Part shown: piece after piece, positions 19,101 to 27,450 of the stretch
Position numbering within the stretch: position 1 is the stretch's first letter
How the letters are laid out: every line of letters begins with the position of its first letter
Source of the DNA: Verrucomicrobiota bacterium
GTDB taxonomy: Bacteria > Verrucomicrobiota > Kiritimatiellia > CAIQIC01 > JAGNIJ01
DNA: 64,000 bases
Direction of reading: 5' to 3'
Assembly: GCA_022710725.1 (NCBI GenBank)
Contig: JAKLGK010000006.1
Coordinates: forward strand, 1 to 64,000
The notes under the pieces: generated by a model
The model's input: the letters and a program-made list of their open reading frames with translations, nothing else
The model's database searches: none
Told to the model about the DNA's origin: nothing
Translations under genes and position numbers: made by a program

Positions 19101-19251
19101 GACGGAGGTCGTCACCTTCGCCTATCCCTGCGGCGCCGGGTGGGTCGTGTACTCCTCGATTCCCCTGGACTTCTTCCTGGGCGGCGGCTCCACGAACTTC
19201 CGGGAGATCTACGCGCCGAACGTCGTGGAGTACGGCGGCTGGCTGCCCTGA
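16177..19251 (+). CDS. Large secreted protein: two PPC domains and repeated Rossmann-like domains
   Basis: About 1024 residues. The ATG at 16177 has GGAGGG 4 bp upstream; starts at 16165 or 16180 are also possible. After a signal peptide (ending APVRAQ) come two bacterial pre-peptidase C-terminal (PPC) domains at about 35-150 and 160-270, each with a DDAYE.N..... CD.DWY.I.V pattern. Two related alpha/beta domains of about 230 residues follow (VVALFFNENFVDTS.. and VAILLDANYVDMTW..), both with LLIPELE.G.L and a late RxVFLAWDW-type strand, resembling ThuA/class I amidotransferase-like folds. A third, divergent one ends the protein. Between the first two lies a beta domain (YDIMYTDEDL.. to RRAYRVMRHP) like the C-terminal module of its neighbours. 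The enzymatic activity is unknown. Confidence 0.78.
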   Translation: MMTIRVFPRPLSVRFGLFIWGAAALLSVAPVRAQDDAYEPNNATNEATDLSASPGIWLSDNLGLGIQCDSDWYKIAVPAGLERVTVDCLSSAARGNITIALYDSNAVRLAWSDSWEDRDGLEFVVPTNGTYYVLVYGANRCNAYNLQWDRQSPAGGADDAYETNDTASGAFDLKARRGTPLSLIAGLGRQCDPDWYRIYVAPGSERLMAQCVYTNDPGAFGLELRNEMGQQVALAAPPMDRSTLDLRVPVAGTYYLQVPGGAACQEYDLWWTCAIPPNRAGPPVVVALFFNENFVDTSTLTEGEAYNVWKALEAMSVRVNTFTGITEAAFSLALGGANVLLIPELEGGHLASSLDPATLAILRGFVAGGGCLVIHGQYLGNDAAFVNAVFGWSVQPQGDHSDATSTNNPGATAGTAFEEGPPSLGGENGLYPWLAASLPPGSSSLYQFESGGDADTTVAVIPYGAGRAVFLAWDWYNGAPVGMQDKGWNGILLSALAQCSCEPLLTAERRSGPDTLVWLDGGFKHTYDIMYTDEDLKGSPAWTPFGILGSRIVTAPLEDFSFTDDYTALTSGGPSATGRRAYRVMRHPAVTAPEVAILLDANYVDMTWGAIPDAEGPNLVAALQRMRYGISSIAGITAQDFANALRPGGFLLIPELERGNLGADLSAGARAAISNFVQAGGTMIVHADIGASDENLVNTLFGFGLAGIGDMSYMDTTSTAAVAGTEYERCPATLPGIDGLYPWIPGTLPPGASVLYETPANGTNYPSVVVIPQGLGRVVLLAWDWWRAAPLGRQDGGWNEALDSTFRNWSDKNLFVGYYDLQAGQGVVPQHEPIETAGHTGVCLFDLAAEDLAGIDVLFAQNPANAGYAEEFTNRLDAIRQAVMGGMTLVFHDRATTNLTAQMLPGGQGIGFTRDMSLPLANDIQILTAGTFVTDGPGGVLNNGSLDNGNASSHGYADEATLPAGAVRILSRGAATEVVTFAYPCGAGWVVYSSIPLDFFLGGGSTNFREIYAPNVVEYGGWLP

Positions 19252-19314
19252 TCCCCGCGGCCTGAAAATAAATAGTCGCCTCCCGGCGGCCGGCCGGGGT
19301 AGGCTGGCCGGGTC

Positions 19315-19364
19315 TTTTCCAATGATTGGAAAAGCGCGGAAGGATTTTTCCAATGATGGGAAAA
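19315..19364. repeat. Two 19-bp palindromes at 31-bp period over the EEP gene start
   Basis: TTTTCCAATGATTGGAAAA at 19315-19333 is a perfect palindrome of 8-bp arms around a 3-bp centre. A second copy at 19346-19364 differs in one arm base. The start-to-start distance is exactly 31 bp (19 plus a 12-bp spacer). The second copy covers the start codon of the downstream gene. The same unit occurs three times at 27451-27531. Confidence 0.85.
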
Positions 19365-20198
19365 CGCGGCGGGCTGATCCTGGCGGGGTGGCTGGCGGCG
19401 GGCGCGGCGGGCGCGGCCGAGCTCACGTTCACCGTCATGGCCGCCAACCTTTCCGGCTCCGATTTCGAGTACGACGAGTCCGCGGACCGGGTCTTCCAGG
19501 GCCTGAAACCGGACATCGTCGCGATCCAGGAGTGGACCGTGGCGGGCGGCGACCGGCGGGCGTTCGTGGACCGGAATTTCGGGAAGGACTTCTTTTTCTG
19601 CGTGGAGAACGAGCCGCGCGACAAGGTGCCCAACGGCGTCATCAGCCGCTGGCCGATCACCGCCTCGGGCGAGTGGACGGATCGCGTGGTGCAGAACCGC
19701 GATTTCGTGTGGGCCACGATCGAGCTCCCCGGGCCGCGCGACCTCCACGTGGTCAGCGTGCATCTCAAGTCCGGCGAAAGCTGGTACCAGAAGAAGGGCC
19801 GGCAGCGCGAGGCCGTCGCCCTGCTGGACTACATCCGGCGCGCCGGCTGGCCGGCCGACGATTACCTCGTCATCGCGGGCGACCTGAACACGGTGAGCCG
19901 TAACGAGCCCCTGTTCGATATCTGGGCGTCCCTGGTCAGCGACGCCCGGCAGCCCGCGGACCAGCAGGGGGACAAGGACACCAACATCCCGCGCCAGCAG
20001 TGCTACGATTATGTCCTGCCCGGTCCCGCGCTGGACGCCCTGCACGTTCCCGTCGAGGCCGGCGGCCTGACGTTCCCGGACGGCCTGGTCTTCGACAGCC
20101 GCCTCTGGTCCCCGCCGCCCGCGCCGATCCGGCCGGGGGATTCCGCCGAGGAAGACCTGCAGCACCTCCCGGTCATGAAAGCCTTCCGCCTGCCGTAA
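19353..20198 (+). CDS. Secreted endonuclease/exonuclease/phosphatase-family protein
   Basis: A 281-residue protein. The ATG at 19353 has GGAAGGA 8 bp upstream and opens a signal peptide (MMGKRGGLILAG...GAAGAA). The mature part follows the EEP (DNase I-like) fold: VMAANL, KPDIVAIQEW with the metal-binding Glu, GVISRWPI, HVVSVHLKSG, VIAGDLNTVSRNEP with the GDLN motif, and a final CYDYVLPG that replaces the usual SDH-type ending. It probably cuts phosphodiester or phosphate-ester bonds outside the cytoplasm, but the substrate is unknown. The start codon lies inside a palindromic repeat, which suggests control at transcription or translation start. Confidence 0.85.
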   Translation: MMGKRGGLILAGWLAAGAAGAAELTFTVMAANLSGSDFEYDESADRVFQGLKPDIVAIQEWTVAGGDRRAFVDRNFGKDFFFCVENEPRDKVPNGVISRWPITASGEWTDRVVQNRDFVWATIELPGPRDLHVVSVHLKSGESWYQKKGRQREAVALLDYIRRAGWPADDYLVIAGDLNTVSRNEPLFDIWASLVSDARQPADQQGDKDTNIPRQQCYDYVLPGPALDALHVPVEAGGLTFPDGLVFDSRLWSPPPAPIRPGDSAEEDLQHLPVMKAFRLP

Positions 20199-20259
20199 CC
20201 TGGCCGGGAGTTGAATTCGCGTTCCGCCGGTGTACCTTGCCCATGGCATGGGATCGCTC

Positions 20260-20778
20260 ATGAAAAGACCGCCGTTGATCCTGCTGATGGCGTTCACGCT
20301 CCTCGCCGCCGGGACGGCGCGGGGCGCGGCGCGGGAGTCCACGACCGTGAAAAACCGGGACGCCTTGAAGACGAAACTCACGCCCCTGCAGTTCCAGGTG
20401 ACCCAGCAGTGCGGCACCGAGCCGCCGTTCCGCAACGCGTACTGGGACAACCACCGCGAGGGGATTTACGTGGACGTGGTCTCCGGCGAGCCGTTGTTCA
20501 GTTCGACGGACAAGTTCGATTCCGGCACCGGCTGGCCGAGCTTCACCAAGCCGATCGAGGCGACGAACATTGTGAAAAAGGCCGACCGCAGCCACTTCAT
20601 GGACCGGGTCGAAGTGCGCAGCAAGGGCGGTGATTCCCACCTTGGCCACGTCTTCGACGACGGCCCGCGGCCCTCCGGCCTTCGCCACTGCATTAACAGC
20701 GCCTCGCTCCGGTTCATCCCGAAGGAAGACCTGGAGAAGGAAGGCTACGGGGCGTACCGGAAGCTGTTCGAGATGTAG
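20260..20778 (+). CDS. msrB: Secreted peptide-methionine (R)-S-oxide reductase
   Basis: 172 residues. The signal peptide [22 protein letters not shown] is followed by a full MsrB domain: [47 protein letters not shown] and [13 protein letters not shown] with the catalytic Cys. The two CxxC zinc sites of zinc-type MsrB are absent, and GTGWPSF has Thr where some zinc-free enzymes carry the recycling Cys. The Cys in QQCGTEPPF may serve instead. The enzyme would repair oxidised methionine in exported proteins. Starts at 20230 and 20248 are in frame, and no start has a clear ribosome site. Confidence 0.92.
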   Translation: MKRPPLILLMAFTLLAAGTARGAARESTTVKNRDALKTKLTPLQFQVTQQCGTEPPFRNAYWDNHREGIYVDVVSGEPLFSSTDKFDSGTGWPSFTKPIEATNIVKKADRSHFMDRVEVRSKGGDSHLGHVFDDGPRPSGLRHCINSASLRFIPKEDLEKEGYGAYRKLFEM

Positions 20779-20954
20779 GGTTTCTGGGGGAAGGCCATCG
20801 GCCGCTTCTGCCGGGCGCGCACCCGGCGGACAACACGGGCTCGGGCGGGGGCCGCCGCGTCCGCGCCGATGCCCGCGGGAAGAAAACACCCGCCTGCGGC
20901 GACAGGTATTCTCGTGACAACCCCTTTCTCCGGATGCGCGGCAGCCGGGCGGTG

Positions 20955-20983
20955 TTTACACCTGGGGCGTTTCCCTGTATACC
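20955..20983 (+). promoter_or_regulatory. Promoter of the metallophosphoesterase gene
   Basis: TTTACA (20955-20960) and TATACC (20978-20983) are 17 bp apart. Transcription would begin about 20 bp before the ATG at 21012. There is no obvious Shine-Dalgarno sequence in the short leader. Confidence 0.6.
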
Positions 20984-21011
20984 TATACGTATAAGTCGAG
21001 GGCCCTTTTGA

Positions 21012-23531
21012 ATGAAGCACTTGTTTTCCTGGCTGGGGTTGTCGAGCCTCGTCGGGCCGATGGTATGCGCGGCACAAGTGTCCATTTTCCGGCCCAATAT
21101 AGGCGTACCGGCGCTGCCGTTGACCAATGGGACCTTCGACATCGAGATCCAGGCCGCGCCGGGCCTGGCCTCCAACGGATGGTCCGTGCTCCTCCTCAAC
21201 GACTTGCGGAATTGGACCTGCGCCGTCGAGCGCGTGGACTACGGCTTCGTGGTCTACGGGAACACGGCCACGGGCTACCTGCTGACCGCGCGCGCCCCGG
21301 CCTCGGCGCCCGAGGAGGTCTTTAAGCTCCGGGTCGGCCACAGCGTCGCGGGCGGCGCGACCAACCGGCACTGCGTGAGTATCCTGTCGAACTACGAGAC
21401 CAACTTCTACATCCTCCACTACGCCGACCCTCAGGTGGAGACCACCAACGCCACGGCGGCCAACGGCGCCGGTGGCTCGCACGGCAGCGTGCAGTCCGTC
21501 CAGTGGGCGGCCGGCGCCTTCAGCCTGATCCACCCGCGCTTCATGTTCAACACGGGCGACGAGGTGGAGAACGGCGTCGCGAGTTTCTACCCCCGCTACC
21601 TGGACGCCGTGGACGCCATCGGCGCCCCCCTGCTGATCACGCGCGGCAACAACGACTCGCAGGGCTCGTTCTCCAACTGGAAGCGCGACCTCGGGCAGTC
21701 CACCTACACCCTTGCCTTGGGCTCGTTCTACGTGGCGATGTGCGATTACTCGACGAACGAGCTCCGGTCATGGTTCACGAACGACTACGCCCGCTCCTTC
21801 ACGAACGCCGCCATCCGGTACCGTCTGTTCGGTCAGCACTTCAACAGCGGCATGTCGGCCCACGCGCCGGCGGCGGGCCAGTATCCCGATCTCATGCTCG
21901 TCGGCCACAACCACATCTTCTCGACGCTGGCCTCCAGCCCGTACTATGTCCTCTCCTCCGGTCCGGGCTGGAACTACGGCAACGTCGGGTTCTTCGAGTT
22001 CCGCAAGTCCGGCGACGCGTGGTCCTGTTCCAACATCGCGGTCCACGGGGGGTCGAACAAGCTCAATGCCTTCGGCGACTGGGGCGCGCCGACGCTCGTC
22101 ACCAACCGGTTCCTGGCCGCCAACGACGGCGCCGCCTGGACGAACACGGCCTACATCACCAACGCGCTGGCCCAGGATTTCTGGGATGGGCGCCTGCGTT
22201 TCCTCCTGCGCAAGTCCGCCGCCGGCTACTCCGTCAGCGGCGGCGAAAAACTCGCCGAGTACGACTACACGGCCAGCAACAGCGCCGTGCTGGTAAAGGT
22301 CAACATCCGGCACAACGCGCTGACCACGGTCACCGTCTCCCCAACCTTCGCCGATACCGACCCTCCGGCGCTGGCCTTCTCGGTGCCCACCAACGGGGTC
22401 GTGTACCGGACCTCGGCCTCCAGTTTCTGGATCTCCGGCACGGTCGCGGATGCCGGCGGCGTCACGTCCGTCACGTGGTCCGCTTCGGGCGCCACGACGG
22501 CCTCCGGCGGCGCCGCGACCGGCCTCGTCGCGCTGGTCGCCCCCGGCGCGACGTGGAAGTACCTCGACAACGGCAGCGACCAGGGCACGGCCTGGCGCGC
22601 GGCGGGCTTCGACGACGCGGCCTGGGCCTCCGGCCCCGCCGAGTTCGGCTACGGCGACGGCGACGAGGCGACCACGAACAGCTACGGCCCCGACCCGAAC
22701 AACAAGTACGTGACCACCTACTACCGCCGCTCCTTCGAGGTCGGCGATCCGCGCGTGTTTACCAACGCGCTCCTCGTCGCCGCCGTGCGGGACGACGGCA
22801 TCCTCGCCTTCCTCAACGGCGCGGAGGCGCTCCGGAATTACATGCCCGCGGGCGACATCGCGTACACCAACTTTGCCAGCTCCACGGCGTCCGGCGCGGA
22901 CGAGACCAACTGGCAGGCCGGGACGGTGAGCGCGGGCGCACTGACCCAGGGCCTGAACGTCGTCGCGGCGGAGGTCCACCAGGTCAACCTCACCAGCAGC
23001 GACATCAGCTTCAACCTCGCCCTCGGCGCGGACCTCGGCGGCTCCTGGCTCGTCACGAACGCCGTGCTCGCCTCCGGCACCAGCATTGTTTCCGTGGTCG
23101 CGCGCGACGCCTCCGGCAACGCGAGCACTGGCACGCTGACCGTCGTCGTCACGGACGACGTGGACGACGACGAGCTGCCGGACGATTGGGAGATCGCGCA
23201 CTTCGGCGACACGGAAACCTCCGGGGGCGGCGGCGACGACGAGGACGAGGACGGGTTCACGGACTGGGCCGAGTACGTGGCGGGCACCGATCCGATGAGC
23301 GAGACCTCATTCCTGGCGATGGAGGCGACCGCGTCGACGGCGACGGGATGGATCATCCGCTGGCCCGGCGGGACGAACCGCGCCTATGACCTCTACCAGA
23401 CGACCAACCTGTTCCAGCCCTTCACCGAACTGGCGACCAACCTGCCGGCGGCGCTGCCCCTGACGAGCTACACCGTGCCGGTCAGCGCCGCGCAAGGCGT
23501 CTACCTGCGGATCCGGGTGCGGAATCCCTGA
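21012..23531 (+). CDS. Secreted metallophosphoesterase-like protein with C-terminal module
   Basis: 839 residues with a signal peptide (MKHLFSWLGLSSLVGPMVCA). The central region (about 130-320) has calcineurin-type motifs: YILHYADPQVE, MFNTGDEVEN, ITRGNNDSQ and LMLVGHNHIFS. GNND stands where GNHD/E is usual, so one metal or catalytic His may be missing. Residues ~470-700 carry an Ig-like stretch and a beta domain with DDAAWASGPAEFGYGDGDE of the type often found beside phosphoesterases. The last ~125 residues are the shared module: DDVDDDELPDDWE, DEDGFTDWAEYVAGTDP, then a beta domain ending YLRIRVRNP. The substrate is unknown. Confidence 0.85.
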   Translation: MKHLFSWLGLSSLVGPMVCAAQVSIFRPNIGVPALPLTNGTFDIEIQAAPGLASNGWSVLLLNDLRNWTCAVERVDYGFVVYGNTATGYLLTARAPASAPEEVFKLRVGHSVAGGATNRHCVSILSNYETNFYILHYADPQVETTNATAANGAGGSHGSVQSVQWAAGAFSLIHPRFMFNTGDEVENGVASFYPRYLDAVDAIGAPLLITRGNNDSQGSFSNWKRDLGQSTYTLALGSFYVAMCDYSTNELRSWFTNDYARSFTNAAIRYRLFGQHFNSGMSAHAPAAGQYPDLMLVGHNHIFSTLASSPYYVLSSGPGWNYGNVGFFEFRKSGDAWSCSNIAVHGGSNKLNAFGDWGAPTLVTNRFLAANDGAAWTNTAYITNALAQDFWDGRLRFLLRKSAAGYSVSGGEKLAEYDYTASNSAVLVKVNIRHNALTTVTVSPTFADTDPPALAFSVPTNGVVYRTSASSFWISGTVADAGGVTSVTWSASGATTASGGAATGLVALVAPGATWKYLDNGSDQGTAWRAAGFDDAAWASGPAEFGYGDGDEATTNSYGPDPNNKYVTTYYRRSFEVGDPRVFTNALLVAAVRDDGILAFLNGAEALRNYMPAGDIAYTNFASSTASGADETNWQAGTVSAGALTQGLNVVAAEVHQVNLTSSDISFNLALGADLGGSWLVTNAVLASGTSIVSVVARDASGNASTGTLTVVVTDDVDDDELPDDWEIAHFGDTETSGGGGDDEDEDGFTDWAEYVAGTDPMSETSFLAMEATASTATGWIIRWPGGTNRAYDLYQTTNLFQPFTELATNLPAALPLTSYTVPVSAAQGVYLRIRVRNP

Positions 23532-23554
23532 AGCACGGAAGCCTCCCGCCGCCC

Positions 23555-24514
23555 TCATTTTTTTCGATCCAGCATCCGGCCATACCCCATCCCCGCGCGA
23601 CGCGCGAGCTCGGCCGCCAGCACCGAGGGCAGGTACAGCCACGCGGCGAGCAGGCCCTTCATCTGGATCGCCCGCCGGATCACGTGTCCCGCTCCGCCCG
23701 CCTCCGCGCCGGCCACGCCGCGCTGCGCGAGGCGCCGGTGATAGATGCCCGCGCGGAAACTCTTGGCCAGCATCTCTTCTCTCCACGGGCCGTACTGGTG
23801 GGCCACGGTATGAAAGGGATGGAAGTATATTGCTGCGCCGCGATCCCGCAGGCGGCGGCCCATGTCGCTGTCCTCGGCGCGGCCGAGACTTTCGTCGAAC
23901 AGGCCCACGCGCTCGAATACCTCCCGGCGGTAGGCGGCCGCGCCCGCGGCCTCGAGCCGGTGGTCGGCCGTGATAGCTGGGGGGGGCAGGGGCGGGGGGC
24001 GCACGTAGAAGCGGAGCCTCTCCCGGAGCCCGCGCGGCGCGGGCCCGGGATCCGGGTCCAGCCGCTTGCGCAGGCTGATCTCGTAGGCGAAGTGGCTCAA
24101 CCGGCTGGACAGGTTGTCCCGGGCCGGCACGATCCGGAAGCGCACCACGGAGGCGTCGGGCCGCTCCCGGAAAAACGAAACAAACGTGCGCACGTAGTCC
24201 GGCGCCAGCAGGTAGTCGTCTGCCACAATGGCGATGAACTCGCCGCGCGCGGCCCGGATGCCCGCGTTGCGCGCCGCCGGGATGCCCCGGTGCTCCCCGC
24301 CCGCTCGGCGGACGCGCGCGTCACGCGCGGCCATGGTCTGGAGATACTCCGCCGTGCCGTCGGTCGAGCCGTCGTCCACGACGACGAGCTCCATCCGGTC
24401 CGCCGGGTAGTCCTGGCGCAGCAGGCTGTCCAGGCACTGCGCGAGCAGGCGGGCCCGGTTGCGCGTCAGGACGACGACCGAAACGAAGGGGGCGGCTGTT
24501 CCGGGCGCGGTCAT
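23555..24514 (-). CDS. GT2-family glycosyltransferase
   Basis: 319 residues, GT-A fold: SVVVLTRNRARLLAQCLDSL at the N-terminus, VVVDDGSTDGT nucleotide-sugar motif, GIPAARNAGIRAARGEFIAI and VADDYLL (DxD-like site). RAEDSDMGRRLRDRG at about 240 is the usual ED acceptor-site region. A hydrophobic C-terminal helix (GLLAAWLYLPSVLAAEL) may bind the membrane. The ATG at 24514 overlaps the stop of the previous gene (ATGA), so the two glycosyltransferases form an operon. A role in surface polysaccharide or glycan synthesis is likely. The frame is open further upstream but is antisense-type noise there. Confidence 0.9.
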   Translation of the reverse strand: MTAPGTAAPFVSVVVLTRNRARLLAQCLDSLLRQDYPADRMELVVVDDGSTDGTAEYLQTMAARDARVRRAGGEHRGIPAARNAGIRAARGEFIAIVADDYLLAPDYVRTFVSFFRERPDASVVRFRIVPARDNLSSRLSHFAYEISLRKRLDPDPGPAPRGLRERLRFYVRPPPLPPPAITADHRLEAAGAAAYRREVFERVGLFDESLGRAEDSDMGRRLRDRGAAIYFHPFHTVAHQYGPWREEMLAKSFRAGIYHRRLAQRGVAGAEAGGAGHVIRRAIQMKGLLAAWLYLPSVLAAELARRAGMGYGRMLDRKK

Positions 24515-25344
24515 GCGTCGCGCCCGAACCCGTGCAGCCGCAGCCAGAGCCTCGACAGCAGTTGCAGCGGCAGGAAGGCCAGCCGATTCGGCGCGACCAG
24601 GCGCGCCTCCTCCGCGGCGACCTTTTCCGCGCCGTGCTTGCGCCGCAGTTGCCTTTCGCCCCGCGCATACCAGAGCCGCTGGTCGAGGAACCGGCGCAGC
24701 GTGGTCCGTGTTTCGATCCCGGCGGCCAGCTCGTCCGCCTTGTAGGCCGGTATGCCGAGGTCGCGCAGGCGCAGCCACAGGTCGAAGTCCTCGCGGGAGG
24801 TCAGGGTCTCGTCGAACAGCGGCCGCGCGAGGTCCAGCAGGCGGCGCTTGACGGACAGGAATCCCGACGAGATCCGGTCCACGGTGTACAGCGGACCGGC
24901 GCCCGGCCGGCAGAAGGCGGCCGCGTAATAATGCTGCCAGTAGCGGGCGTAGTAATCGCGGCGGAGGGGGCGAAGGCGCCCGTTCAACACGAGCACTTCC
25001 GGGTGCTGCGCGTGAAGGCGCCGGCAGCAGGCGAGGCTGCCGGCCTCCGGCAGGATGTCGTCGTCGATGAACAGGAGGATGTCCCCGGCGGCGGCTCGCG
25101 CCCCCGCGTTGCGCGCCGCGGATACGCCGCGCGCCGTCTCGTGGCGGAGCCGCCGCGCGTTCCAGCCCCGGGCGGCGAGCTCGGACGCCAGGTCGGCCAG
25201 GATCCGCGCGGCGGATTCCGCGCTGCCGTCGTCCACAAGGATCCATTCCGCCTCCGGAGCCTCCGGCTGGGCGGACAGGGCCTCGATCAGCCGGCGGGCC
25301 CGGTCCGGCCGGTCCCGGGTCGGTATGATGACGGAAAGTCGCAT
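24511..25344 (-). CDS. GT2-family glycosyltransferase
   Basis: 277 residues: MRLSVIIPTRDRPDRARRLI start, WILVDDGSAES, GVSAARNAGARAAAGDILLF and the metal-binding FIDDDILPE. REDFDLWLRLRDLG at about 185 is the ED motif that carries the catalytic base. It differs from its downstream partner mainly in the C-terminal region, where it lacks a clear membrane helix. The gene is first in a two-gene operon and is divergent from the secreted protein at 25492. Confidence 0.92.
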   Translation of the reverse strand: MRLSVIIPTRDRPDRARRLIEALSAQPEAPEAEWILVDDGSAESAARILADLASELAARGWNARRLRHETARGVSAARNAGARAAAGDILLFIDDDILPEAGSLACCRRLHAQHPEVLVLNGRLRPLRRDYYARYWQHYYAAAFCRPGAGPLYTVDRISSGFLSVKRRLLDLARPLFDETLTSREDFDLWLRLRDLGIPAYKADELAAGIETRTTLRRFLDQRLWYARGERQLRRKHGAEKVAAEEARLVAPNRLAFLPLQLLSRLWLRLHGFGRDA

Positions 25345-25491
25345 GGCGGCGCGTCTGGTCGAACAGTGTAGGCGGGGCTGGAAACGGGGTCAATCCGGCG
25401 CCTGCGCGGCCGGAAAAAATCCACTGGCGCCGGCCGGCCGCCGGGCGTATAAGGGGCGGGTGCGGTTCATCCTAGCATGAAAGGAGCATGT

Positions 25492-27363
25492 ATGAAGAAG
25501 TTCGTAGCATTGTTCCTGTTGGTCGTCCTGCTTCTGCCCGCCGCGCGCGCGGCGGATCTCCCCCCCGTGATGGTGACCGTTGAAATCCGCGGCATCGACG
25601 CGCTGGCCGAGCAGGTCGGCTTGCTCGCCTCGGACGTCGGCGCGCCACTCACCAAGGAAGCCGTTCTCCAGACCCTCGGCGGCTTCATGATGGCGCCCGA
25701 TTTCCAGGGCCTGGCCACCGACGGCACGATCCGCCTGTTCGTCATGGATCCCCAGTCCGCCGGTTCCCAGGGCGAACCCCCGGTCCTGATCTCCCTGCCG
25801 GTCAAGGGCGACGGCTCGGAATACCTCGAGGCCGTCTCGACCTTCATGAAGCCCGGCGAGGCCGTGGAGGGCGTGACGGAATACACCGCCGACCCCGCCT
25901 CCCCGTCGCCGCTGCCGTTGCAGAGCGTATTCGTGGCCCCCGTGGACGGCCAGTTGCTCGTTGGCGCCCAGCAGTCGCTCGTGCGCGACGGCGTGCAGGC
26001 CCTCGGCGAGGGCAAGCTGGCGTCCGCCAACCTGCCGGCCTCCGGCACCATCGTCTTCTCCGTGCCGTGCCGCCGCAATGCCGACAAGCTCGAGCCGCTG
26101 ATCGAGCAGATCGCCCAGTCCGCGACCGCGACGCCGACCGAGGCGCCGATCGACGCCGCGCGCGTCGTCCAGGCCGAGTTCAAGGCCCTGATCAAGCTCC
26201 TGCGCCAGACGGAAAACGTCATGATCGGCCTCAAGGCCGACGGCAACGCCCTGACGCTCTCGACGCTGGTCGAGCCCGCCGCCGGCACCGTCCTGCAGCG
26301 CGTCATCGGCGAACTGCGCGTGCCCTCGGCGAAGGTGGCGTCGCTGGTCCCGGGCAACGCCCTGATGGCCGCGAGCGGCTTCTTCGTCCTGCCGGACGAG
26401 TTCCTGGAAGGCTACGCCGAGATGACCGACGAGATGTACGGCGCCATGGGCGAGCCGTTCGCCGGCCTGGCGCCGGTCGTCCGCGAGGGCCTCGAGGCCA
26501 TCAAGGGCCAGTTCGCCGGCGACTACGCCTTCGGCGTCGTCCCGGGCTCCGGCAACCTGCCGGTGGATATCATCCAGGTCGCGGCCATCCGCGACACGGA
26601 CCAGGTCAAGGCCGCCGTGGAGAAGATGACGGCCGCCATGCAGAAGATGATGGACGCCGCCTCCACGCAGGCCGCGGAAGGCGCCGAGAAGCCGCCCTTC
26701 AGCATGAAGTTCGACATCGGCGAAGCCCGCTCGTACGAGGGCGTGGACATCACCCCGTACCACTACGTCATCGAGCTGCCGGAAGAGGCCAAGAACGAGA
26801 TCCCCGAGTTCCTCAGCAAGTGGTTCACCGACCTGAAGTACGAGCTCGCGTACGTCGACAACCATATCGTCTACACCCTCGGCTCCTCCAAGGCCATGGA
26901 CGGCGTCATCGACGCGCTGAAGGGCGGGGGCGGTGTCCCCGTGAGCGCGGACGCGGCTTGCCGCGCCCTGCTGCCGGACCTGACGGCCTCGGCGACCGAC
27001 GTCAGCTGGATCAAGATACTGGACATCGTCCGGACCTTCATGCGGGCCGTGCCGGATGTCCCGGCCGAGCTCGTGGACGGTCTGCCCGCCACGTCGCTGA
27101 TGCTCGCCGGCTTCTCGCAGGCTGAGAACGGCAACCTGGCCTCCCACATCCGCCTGTCGCGCTCCGACCTGGCGGCGATGGCCCAGTATTTCCAGAGCAT
27201 GGCCGCCAGCCGGATGCAGGCCGCGCAGGGCATCGAGGTTGAAGAGACCATGATCGAGGACGAGGGAACCGGCGAGACGATCGAGGAGATCGACGTCGAG
27301 GCCGCCGACGAGGCCGCCGCCGGCGAGGCGACGCAGGAAGAAGTGGAAGTCGAAGAGGAATAA
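25492..27363 (+). CDS. Secreted protein of unknown function with acidic C-terminal tail
   Basis: 623 residues. The ATG at 25492 has AAGGAG 5 bp upstream and a clean signal peptide (MKKFVALFLLVVLLLPAARA). The mature protein is rich in Ala, Glu and Val with few Cys, and looks like two similar halves: VPGNALMAASGFFVLPDEFL and GLPATSLMLAGFSQAENGN may be equivalent positions. The last ~45 residues are strongly acidic (EVEETMIEDEGTGETIEEID and on), which suggests a disordered or calcium-binding tail. I recognise no catalytic motif. Its strong signals for expression suggest an abundant periplasmic or surface protein. Confidence 0.7.
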   Translation: MKKFVALFLLVVLLLPAARAADLPPVMVTVEIRGIDALAEQVGLLASDVGAPLTKEAVLQTLGGFMMAPDFQGLATDGTIRLFVMDPQSAGSQGEPPVLISLPVKGDGSEYLEAVSTFMKPGEAVEGVTEYTADPASPSPLPLQSVFVAPVDGQLLVGAQQSLVRDGVQALGEGKLASANLPASGTIVFSVPCRRNADKLEPLIEQIAQSATATPTEAPIDAARVVQAEFKALIKLLRQTENVMIGLKADGNALTLSTLVEPAAGTVLQRVIGELRVPSAKVASLVPGNALMAASGFFVLPDEFLEGYAEMTDEMYGAMGEPFAGLAPVVREGLEAIKGQFAGDYAFGVVPGSGNLPVDIIQVAAIRDTDQVKAAVEKMTAAMQKMMDAASTQAAEGAEKPPFSMKFDIGEARSYEGVDITPYHYVIELPEEAKNEIPEFLSKWFTDLKYELAYVDNHIVYTLGSSKAMDGVIDALKGGGGVPVSADAACRALLPDLTASATDVSWIKILDIVRTFMRAVPDVPAELVDGLPATSLMLAGFSQAENGNLASHIRLSRSDLAAMAQYFQSMAASRMQAAQGIEVEETMIEDEGTGETIEEIDVEAADEAAAGEATQEEVEVEEE

Positions 27364-27450
27364 CGCGCGTCCTCGGTTGCGCGGTATCGACGGGCGGCCT
27401 CCGGGCCGCCCGTCGTGTTTCGGGGCCGGATTCAAGGCCGCGCAGCGGGC

